DNA from: Gammaproteobacteria bacterium
GTDB lineage: Bacteria; Pseudomonadota; Gammaproteobacteria; Pseudomonadales; Pseudomonadaceae
Direction of reading: 5' to 3'
DNA: 10,424 nucleotides
Assembly: GCA_012513235.1 (NCBI GenBank)
Contig: JAAZCO010000233.1
Span: forward strand, 1-10,424
Both the position numbers and the translations under genes were made by a program. A model generated the notes under the pieces. That model was given only the letters and a program-made list of their open reading frames with translations, did no database searches and was not told the origin of the DNA. This document shows, piece after piece, positions 1-5,261 of this stretch; within the stretch, counting starts at the first letter, position 1, and the number at the start of each line of letters is the position of its first letter.

Positions 1-768
1 GCAGCGACCTTTGATTTAACCGTGATTTTCCACCCGCAAGATCCTGATCTGGCTGAAGGCGGTTTAGCGCACGAAGGCTCAGTGGCAACCTTCCGTGGCT
101 TGGCAGGTATTCCAGAGACTGCAGAAACAGTAGCTCTATCGCGTGACTTACTGCTGATTGAACAAAGCGGTGTTCGCGCACACTTTAGCCAAATCACCAC
201 AGCACGTGGCGCACGTTTAATTGCTAAGGCACAAGCTCGTGGTTTAAAAGTCACTGCTGATGTGGCGATGTATCAACTGATTTTGACCGAAGAAGCCTTA
301 ATGGACTTCTCCAGTTTCTATCACGTGATGCCACCACTGCGCTCACTAGAAGATCGTGAAGGCTTACGTGAAGCGGTGAAAAGCGGCGTGATTAGCGCCA
401 TCGCCAGTCACCACCAGCCCCACGAAGCTGATGCTAAATTAGACCCCTTCGCCGCAACAGAGCCGGGTATCAGTAGTATTGAATTGCTATTACCACTGGC
501 GATGAGCTTGGTGGAAGAAGGCGTGTTTGATCTGCCGACTGCACTTGAGCGCTTAACCACTGGCCCTGCAGCAGCTTTGAGTTTAAACGCCGGTCGCTTA
601 GCAGTGGGTGCAGCCGCAGACTTGGTACTGTTTGATCCTAAAGGACAAACTGTTGTCGGTGAGAACTGGCAGTCACGCGGCCGTAACTGTCCATTTATGG
701 ATCACGTACTGCCTGGCGCTGTGCGCTACACCCTGCTTAACGGCAAAGTCACGCATAAAAACCTGTGA
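1..768 (+). CDS. pyrC': Inactive dihydroorotase homologue PyrC' (5'-truncated by window edge)
   Basis: The reading frame is open from base 1, so the N-terminus lies outside the window; the GTG at 22 is internal. The protein belongs to the dihydroorotase/amidohydrolase TIM-barrel family. Conserved blocks are recognisable but the metal and catalytic residues are changed. The HxSH-type zinc site reads HFSQ (Gln at 190-192), the TPHH block reads AMYQ (265-276), and the DHAPH block reads HHQPH, with the catalytic Asp replaced by His (409-411). The C-terminal GRLAVGAAADLVLFDP is the usual amidohydrolase strand. Established knowledge: pseudomonads carry a non-catalytic PyrC' that is needed to assemble aspartate transcarbamoylase (PyrB), usually encoded just downstream of pyrB. 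Inference: this is that structural subunit, with pyrB expected upstream. The family is certain; the structural role is likely. Confidence 0.88.
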   Translation, partial: AATFDLTVIFHPQDPDLAEGGLAHEGSVATFRGLAGIPETAETVALSRDLLLIEQSGVRAHFSQITTARGARLIAKAQARGLKVTADVAMYQLILTEEALMDFSSFYHVMPPLRSLEDREGLREAVKSGVISAIASHHQPHEADAKLDPFAATEPGISSIELLLPLAMSLVEEGVFDLPTALERLTTGPAAALSLNAGRLAVGAAADLVLFDPKGQTVVGENWQSRGRNCPFMDHVLPGAVRYTLLNGKVTHKNL

Positions 769-816
769 TCAGCGACTGAGGCAGCATATTACGCGCTACA
801 TAGTATCCGGAAAAAT

Positions 817-846
817 AAAAACCCAGCTTTCAGTGCTGGGTTTTTT
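817..846. terminator. Rho-independent terminator, probably bidirectional
   Basis: A 7-bp stem (ACCCAGC 821-827 with GCTGGGT 835-841) encloses a 7-nt loop. It is extended by an A-tract on the left and a T-tract (841-846) on the right. The flanking A/T runs let it work on both strands, which suits its place between the convergent pyrC' and lipoprotein genes. Confidence 0.9.
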
Positions 847-866
847 ATGCAGCAATACAAGGTCAC

Positions 867-1379
867 TTAACGCAACAACTGCAGAACCTGCTGACTGTGT
901 TCTTCATTTTCTGTCGCCATAATCAACTTACCACCGCTCATTGGCTCATTGATTTTTGATACGCCAACCAGTTGGCCTTTGGCGCTAAACAAAAAGAAAT
1001 GATCAATGGCTTGTGCGCTAACTTCAGCCAACTTTTTGCGGCCCTGCTCTGTCAGTTCAAACACCATAAAGCTTTGACCCTGCTCAGTCGTAGCAGATTG
1101 CACTGATTGCATATCTGCTTGAGTTAAGACCGGCTTAGGTAAGGCATACAAACTTTTACCTTCACCCAAATCAACTGCAATAAAAGTAGGGTTTGGTTTC
1201 TGCTGCGCTAAATACACAGCAATCACATTTTGCTCGGCCACATCTGCTGGCTGTTGTGCGCTGGGTTGTTCTGGTGTTGGCGCAGGCTGCTGTGCCACTT
1301 CTTGCTGGTGCTGACACCCTGCTGCTAAAATCAAACCACATACCAGTCCAACTATTTTCAATATATTTTTATTTAACAT
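867..1379 (-). CDS. Lipoprotein with SecD P1-head-like domain
   Basis: 170 aa. The ATG at 1379 is chosen because a GAGGTGG Shine-Dalgarno sits 8 nt upstream; a GTG at 1391 would overlap that site. Residues 1-21 form a lipoprotein signal ending in the lipobox LAAG-C, with Cys22 as the lipidation site. A Gln/Pro/Ala-rich linker (about 24-50) follows. The remainder resembles the first periplasmic (P1) head subdomain of SecD: an 'FELTEQGRKKLAEV' segment, then a 'KGQLVGVSKINEPMSGG' segment matching SecD's pattern of hydrophobic strand followed by INEP and Gly-Gly. No transmembrane translocase part is present, so it is not SecD. It is probably tethered to a periplasmic membrane face, sorting undetermined because residue +2 is Gln, which favours the outer membrane. 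A TATACT -10 candidate lies at 1452-1447. Function is unknown. Confidence 0.8.
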   Translation of the reverse strand: MLNKNILKIVGLVCGLILAAGCQHQQEVAQQPAPTPEQPSAQQPADVAEQNVIAVYLAQQKPNPTFIAVDLGEGKSLYALPKPVLTQADMQSVQSATTEQGQSFMVFELTEQGRKKLAEVSAQAIDHFFLFSAKGQLVGVSKINEPMSGGKLIMATENEEHSQQVLQLLR

Positions 1380-1554
1380 AGCGTTATCCACCTCGAAAAT
1401 TTAACCCACCCTATCATTAATAGGTGTAAGTTTTTACCCTCTACTCAGTATAAGGTGGCAGCTTTAGCAGCACCCTAATCTCAACCTATCTTTGAGAAAG
1501 CTAGAGCAGTTACAAGTTCAGATATGCAGTAAACTAAAAGTTAATAATTGGTGA

Positions 1555-2232
1555 ATGGATGTACTTGTGACCAATCCCCTAGTAACTCAACTTAATACAG
1601 CGCTGCACAGTATTGTCACTGATGCACGTTTAACCATCAGCCCATTACCCAACCTAAACTTACAGCTTTGGCTGATTGATCCCAGCACCATGCAGCGCCA
1701 ATTTAGTCCGCAAGAAACCCAGCGCTTGCTGCATAAGCCGCCCTACTGGTGTTTTTGTTGGGCCAGTGGCTTAGCCTTAGCTCAATGGATTTTAGCCAAC
1801 CCAGAGTCTGTGGCTGGCAAGAGAATTATTGATGTGGGAGCTGGTAGTGGCATTGTGGCCTTAGCCGCTAAATATGCCGGCGCGCGCGTGGCAGTCGCCT
1901 GCGACTTAGACCCCTTAGCACTACAAGCCTGTCGGGCCAACGCCGCGCTGAATCAACTTGAGTTAAGCTATAGCCAAGATTTATTCAGTGAGACTGAGCC
2001 TTACGATATTCTCTTTGCCGCTGATGTACTCTATGACGCAGACAATCTGCCATTGGTGCAGCGTTTCCCTGAGTTTGCCAAGCACATTATAGTGGCGGAC
2101 TCACGCCAGCGTGATTTCCAGCATCCACTGCTGCGTAAAACAGCCACACTGTATGGAGAAACTCTGCCTGATTTAGCAGAGCCGGAAGAATTTAGGCAGG
2201 TCAGTTTGTATCACGCAAAAGCATCTAGATAG
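1555..2232 (+). CDS. Class I SAM-dependent methyltransferase (COG3897-like)
   Basis: 225 aa, a cytoplasmic Rossmann-fold methyltransferase. Motif I is IIDVGAGSG (residues 91-99), the glycine-rich SAM loop. The acidic end of strand 2 is VACDLDP (114-120, Asp117/Asp119). Motif IV is YDILFAADVLYD (150-161), as in the lysine/nicotinamide methyltransferase-like group (METTL21/ETFB-KMT-like; COG3897 'predicted nicotinamide N-methyase'). The preceding PPYWCFCWASGLALAQW (62-78) is the typical lead-in helix of that group. The substrate cannot be read from sequence; protein-lysine methylation is an alternative to small-molecule methylation. The ATG at 1555 has no good Shine-Dalgarno (the upstream is AATTGGTGA), so the start is somewhat uncertain. 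It stands alone, convergent with the DsrE gene. Confidence 0.82.
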   Translation: MDVLVTNPLVTQLNTALHSIVTDARLTISPLPNLNLQLWLIDPSTMQRQFSPQETQRLLHKPPYWCFCWASGLALAQWILANPESVAGKRIIDVGAGSGIVALAAKYAGARVAVACDLDPLALQACRANAALNQLELSYSQDLFSETEPYDILFAADVLYDADNLPLVQRFPEFAKHIIVADSRQRDFQHPLLRKTATLYGETLPDLAEPEEFRQVSLYHAKASR

Positions 2233-2277
2233 ATCTAGATTCAGACTGGCAACTTAGATATAAGCTACATTTTTACA

Positions 2278-2311
2278 GTTAAGAATAGATACTTCATTCT
2301 CTATTCTTAAC
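2278..2311. terminator. Perfect inverted repeat in convergent gap (possible terminator)
   Basis: An 11-bp perfect stem (GTTAAGAATAG 2278-2288 with CTATTCTTAAC 2301-2311) has a 12-nt loop. It lies between the convergent methyltransferase and DsrE genes, where a shared terminator is expected. There is no T-tract after either arm and the stem is AT-rich, so it is not a classical intrinsic terminator. It may be a 3'-end stabilising hairpin or a protein-binding palindrome. Confidence 0.45.
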
Positions 2312-2346
2312 TCGCAAACCATCTAGTAGTCAGCAGGTATGTAAGA

Positions 2347-2751
2347 TTAAAAAGTTATCACTTTACTGTTTGCACAACGCAACATTTCCGCCATTTTGGC
2401 TGGCTGAGCAACGCTGACACCTTGGCGTAAATCCTGCTCTTGATAGTTGCTATTGGGCAGAAATAACGCACAGACTGCAACAGTCGCACCCGCATCAATA
2501 ATCTGCTGTAACAGGCCTTCTGGCTTCATGCCTTTAGGCGCTAAAGCACTGGAGCTTTGGTAGCTCTGAATGGCTAATTCAGCCGCTTGATCGCAAAGTA
2601 ATATGCTCAACTCCACACCCTGCTCTTGCATCGCACGCGACAACACCATGGCCATACCTTGGGTTTGTAACGCGGCGCTGGTGACGATAACAACAGCCTG
2701 CTCAGGCTGAGTTATAGCTGTAGTTGCTGCACTCTCGACTAATTGGCTCAT
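2347..2751 (-). CDS. DsrE-family protein
   Basis: 134 aa. The start at 2751 is supported by a GAGGAG Shine-Dalgarno 7 nt upstream; the frame is open further upstream but without a comparable site. The protein has the small DsrE/F alpha-beta fold. It opens with strand AVVIVTSAAL (19-28), followed by an amphipathic helix (QGMAMVLSRAMQEQG) and strand SILLCDQ. A second half carries VAVCALFLPN (91-100), with Cys94 in the position of the conserved family cysteine, and ends with VITF. Cys53 and Cys126 are extra. No signal peptide, so cytoplasmic. Family members carry or sense sulfur on a cysteine, or are of unknown function. It is divergent from an octaheme cytochrome of the tetrathionate reductase family, which supports a sulfur-linked role by context only. 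Confidence 0.8.
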   Translation of the reverse strand: MSQLVESAATTAITQPEQAVVIVTSAALQTQGMAMVLSRAMQEQGVELSILLCDQAAELAIQSYQSSSALAPKGMKPEGLLQQIIDAGATVAVCALFLPNSNYQEQDLRQGVSVAQPAKMAEMLRCANSKVITF

Positions 2752-2778
2752 AATTTGACTCCTCATTACACGATTCAA

Positions 2779-2792
2779 TTGATATATATCAA
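2779..2792. promoter_or_regulatory. ANR/FNR box (perfect TTGAT-N4-ATCAA)
   Basis: TTGATATATATCAA matches the FNR/ANR consensus at every fixed position and is part of a 16-bp perfect palindrome (2778-2793). Its centre at 2785.5 is about 60.5 bp upstream of the start predicted from the extended -10 at 2831-2839, the spacing of a class I FNR site (about -61.5). Inference: oxygen-responsive activation of the octaheme cytochrome operon. The site also lies 28-41 bp upstream of the DsrE start codon, where it could affect that gene too. Confidence 0.8.
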
Positions 2793-2830
2793 TCAAGCAT
2801 AGGCTGCATAGCATCTAAAAATATACCATA

Positions 2831-2839
2831 TGATATAAT
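2831..2839 (+). promoter_or_regulatory. Extended -10 promoter of the octaheme cytochrome operon
   Basis: TGATATAAT is a perfect extended -10 (TGnTATAAT). No good -35 hexamer stands 16-18 bp upstream (GCATCT at 2811-2816), as expected for an activator-dependent promoter. The predicted start is A at about 2846, giving a leader of about 56 nt to the ATG at 2902. Confidence 0.65.
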
Positions 2840-2901
2840 TATTTAAATATAACTAAAGAGCTATTACAGCCAATAGATGCCCATACGCCTAGGGAGGCAC
2901 T

Positions 2902-4506
2902 ATGAAGACGTATCCTACTCTTCTATCGTTCAGGCAGATGATCATTGCGATTATGCTGCTGATGCTCGGCACAATGCCAGCTACAGCCTTGGATCGCTCT
3001 GCGCCCTCTACGGCTGATCACTCTCAATTTGAACAACTCAAAGGGCCATTTAAGTCAGGCCCTGAGGTGACTCAAGCCTGCTTAGGTTGCCATACGCAAG
3101 CCGCACAACAGGTGCAAAAAACCACGCATTGGACGTGGGAATTTGAGCATCCTGAAACCGGACAAATGCTGGGTAAACGCCATGTCGTCAACAGCTTTTG
3201 TGGTGCTGCCTCATCCAATGAGCCGTTCTGTACCAGTTGCCACACGGGTTACGGCTGGGACGATATGCGCCAGCCACCGCCCAGCGATGGCAGCGCAGTT
3301 GACTGCTTGATTTGTCACGACACTACCGGCGGTTATAAAAAATCTCCCACAGGTGCTGGCCATCCTATTTACGAGTTTGCCGACCCGCTTGATAAATCCA
3401 TCAAGCGTAAAACGGATCTGGCAAATATCGCCCAGAATATTGGCGCCAGCAGCAGTCAAAACTGCGGTAGCTGTCACTTCTATGGTGGCGGTGGTGATGG
3501 TGTTAAACACGGCGACTTAGATTCATCCTTACTCACCGCACCACGCAGCCTTGATGTGCATATGTCAAAAGACGGTGCTAATTTCGCCTGTGCCGACTGC
3601 CATACCACTTCAGCGCACAGCGTCACGGGTAGCCGTTATTCAACGAACGCACATGACCGCTTAGGCATTGATGTACCGGGCCACACTGACAATACCCGCG
3701 CATCCTGCGAGTCATGTCACGGTCCTGCGCCACACGATAAGCCCAAGCTCAATGAGCACGTCAGCCAAGTCGCGTGCCAGACCTGTCATATTCCTGAGTT
3801 TGCCCGTGGCGGTGTGGCGACTAAAGCCTGGTGGGACTGGTCCAAAGCCGGTCAACTGGATAAAGACGGCAAACCACAAACCATTCGCGACAAAGACGGC
3901 AACCTTGAGTATTTAAGTACCAAGGGTGAGTTCCGCCATGGTGAGAATGTGGTGCCTGCATACCGCTGGTTTGATGGCCAAACGCGCTACACTTTACGTG
4001 AAGATAAGATTGACGAGACGCAAACGCCCATTGATCTAAACCAGATTACAGGCAGTCACGACAACCCAGATTCACGCATCTGGCCATTTAAAATCATGGA
4101 AGGTAAACAGCCCTACGACACAGTGCATAAGCACTTACTGGTCAACCACGTATACAGTGCGGACGATGATACGGCCCTGTGGACTAACTTTGATTGGGTG
4201 AAATCTCTTAAAGCCGGTACTGACTACGCAGGCCAAGAATATAGCGGCAAATTCGACTTTATCGAAACCCGTATGCACTGGCCGATTGCCCACATGGTAG
4301 CGCCAGCAGAGAATGCGCTTGATTGTGCTTCTTGCCACGCCCGTGACGGTCGCTTAGCAGCACTGACTGATTTTTATATGCCTGGTCGCGATAGAAATAT
4401 TTGGTTGGACTATGCCGGTTGGGGTATTGCTCTGCTGACCTTGCTGGGAACTTTAGCCCATGCCGCTGGACGTATTATTGCCAGCCGTAGGAGAAAAAAC
4501 GTATGA
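2902..4506 (+). CDS. Membrane-anchored octaheme cytochrome c, tetrathionate reductase (OTR) family
   Basis: 534 aa. An AGGGAGG Shine-Dalgarno lies just upstream of the ATG. Residues 1-29 are a Sec signal peptide (likely cleavage after ATA, before LDRS). Eight CXXCH heme c motifs begin at residues 60, 110, 135, 188, 230, 269, 292 and 475. The pattern, including NEPFCTSCHTGYGW, matches octaheme cytochromes related to Shewanella OTR. That enzyme has one Lys-ligated active-site heme and reduces tetrathionate, nitrite and hydroxylamine in vitro. Lys146/Lys147, just after the third heme motif, are candidates for the lysine ligand (inference). Unlike a soluble periplasmic enzyme, the C-terminus holds a hydrophobic helix (about 502-525) followed by RRRK, giving an inner-membrane anchor with the hemes in the periplasm. 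The gene overlaps the cytochrome b gene by 4 nt. The physiological substrate is not decided by sequence. Confidence 0.93.
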   Translation: MKTYPTLLSFRQMIIAIMLLMLGTMPATALDRSAPSTADHSQFEQLKGPFKSGPEVTQACLGCHTQAAQQVQKTTHWTWEFEHPETGQMLGKRHVVNSFCGAASSNEPFCTSCHTGYGWDDMRQPPPSDGSAVDCLICHDTTGGYKKSPTGAGHPIYEFADPLDKSIKRKTDLANIAQNIGASSSQNCGSCHFYGGGGDGVKHGDLDSSLLTAPRSLDVHMSKDGANFACADCHTTSAHSVTGSRYSTNAHDRLGIDVPGHTDNTRASCESCHGPAPHDKPKLNEHVSQVACQTCHIPEFARGGVATKAWWDWSKAGQLDKDGKPQTIRDKDGNLEYLSTKGEFRHGENVVPAYRWFDGQTRYTLREDKIDETQTPIDLNQITGSHDNPDSRIWPFKIMEGKQPYDTVHKHLLVNHVYSADDDTALWTNFDWVKSLKAGTDYAGQEYSGKFDFIETRMHWPIAHMVAPAENALDCASCHARDGRLAALTDFYMPGRDRNIWLDYAGWGIALLTLLGTLAHAAGRIIASRRRKNV

Positions 4507-5123
4507 AACGGACGATGATTTATAAGCGTTTTGAACGCTTCTGGCACTGGTGCCAAGCTGGCTTAATCTTCTTTTTAATGTTCAGCGGCTTTGAAATCCA
4601 CGGCAGCTATACGGTGCTGGGTTTTGGTAAAGCGGCGCAGTTACATGAGTATGCCGCCTATGCATTGCTGGGTTTATGGGTGCTAGCGATTTTCTGGCAC
4701 CTGACCACCGGCGAATGGAAACAATACATTCCCACCACCGATAAGCTCGGTGCTGTGGCCTATTACTACTTAGTCGGCACTTTTACCGGTGCTGAGCACC
4801 CGTACCGTGCAACCTCGCAAGCTAAACACAACCCTTTGCAGCGTTTGGCGTACTTGGGCTTTAAGTTGGTGATTTCGCCAGCGATTTGGATTTCCGGTCT
4901 GCTGTATTTGTTTTACAACAATTGGGCCGATTGGGGTTTCGACCGTTTCCTCAGCCTAGAAGGCGTGGCACTGGCACATACTGCTGCGGCCTTTGCCATG
5001 CTGATCTTTGTCATCGCCCACGTGTATATGGCGACCATGGGTAAAACCGTGTTTAGCATGATCAAGCCCATGATTACCGGCTACGAAGACGAGCACGAAG
5101 AGAATCCTGCGAAGAAGAAATAA
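4503..5123 (+). CDS. Four-helix cytochrome b (b561/hydrogenase cyt b-like), electron donor to the octaheme cytochrome
   Basis: 206 aa, an integral inner-membrane protein. The ATG overlaps the previous stop (ATGA), with AGGAG at 4489-4493, so translation is coupled. Four hydrophobic helices are visible at about 16-34, 47-67, 115-138 and 157-178. The N-terminal RFERFWHW and histidines His15, His48, His66, His159 and His173 are placed at helix ends as in the PF01292-type diheme cytochrome b family (hydrogenase, formate dehydrogenase and thiosulfate reductase b subunits). The C-terminal tail is charged (EDEHEENPAKKK). Inference: it oxidises quinol and passes electrons to the octaheme partner encoded just upstream. 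The exact heme ligands were assigned by eye and are uncertain. A terminator follows directly, so the operon is probably just these two genes. Confidence 0.9.
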   Translation: MKRTMIYKRFERFWHWCQAGLIFFLMFSGFEIHGSYTVLGFGKAAQLHEYAAYALLGLWVLAIFWHLTTGEWKQYIPTTDKLGAVAYYYLVGTFTGAEHPYRATSQAKHNPLQRLAYLGFKLVISPAIWISGLLYLFYNNWADWGFDRFLSLEGVALAHTAAAFAMLIFVIAHVYMATMGKTVFSMIKPMITGYEDEHEENPAKKK

Positions 5124-5141
5124 TCCTAGCGCAACACCATT

Positions 5142-5178
5142 AAGCCCAGCCTCCGCTAGTCGGATGCTGGGCTTTTTT
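5142..5178 (+). terminator. Rho-independent terminator of the cytochrome operon
   Basis: A 9-bp stem (AAGCCCAGC 5142-5150 with GCTGGGCTT 5166-5174) is continued by TCCG/CGGA (5152-5155 with 5161-5164) after one mismatch, and is followed by a T-run (5173-5178). It insulates the cytochrome operon from the copper promoter that begins 20 bp later. Confidence 0.92.
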
Positions 5179-5197
5179 ATGGCTGACAGCCTACTTC

Positions 5198-5228
5198 TTG
5201 ACCTTCACCTCATGGTAAGGTTTATTGT
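5198..5228 (+). promoter_or_regulatory. CueR-type copA promoter and operator
   Basis: The -35 TTGACC (5198-5203) and the -10 TATTGT (5223-5228) are separated by 19 bp, the overlong spacer typical of MerR-family promoters. The operator arms ACCTT (5201-5205) and AAGGT (5217-5221) fill the spacer as an imperfect dyad, as in E. coli copA. CueR untwists such promoters when it binds Cu+ or Ag+. The predicted start is near 5235, leaving a leader of about 27 nt. Confidence 0.88.
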
Positions 5229-5261
5229 ATACGCTGACTCGATAAGCCATAGGTGACCATG

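Noticed and set aside
608..922. Plus-strand ORF of about 104 codons overlapping the end of pyrC', the terminator and the lipoprotein gene
   Set aside because: It runs through a clear terminator and two well-supported genes in other frames, and has no recognisable domain.
2765..2792. Minus-strand promoter TTGATA-16-TGTAAT for the DsrE gene
   Set aside because: It would start transcription at about 2758, after the Shine-Dalgarno, leaving the mRNA without a ribosome site.
2752..2814. Upstream extension of the DsrE gene to 2814
   Set aside because: It would place the ANR box inside coding sequence, and the GAGGAG site clearly points to the ATG at 2751.
2816..2821. Alternative -10 (TAAAAA) that would put the ANR box at -41.5 (class II)
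   Set aside because: It matches only four of six bases, while TGATATAAT downstream is a perfect extended -10 at class I spacing.
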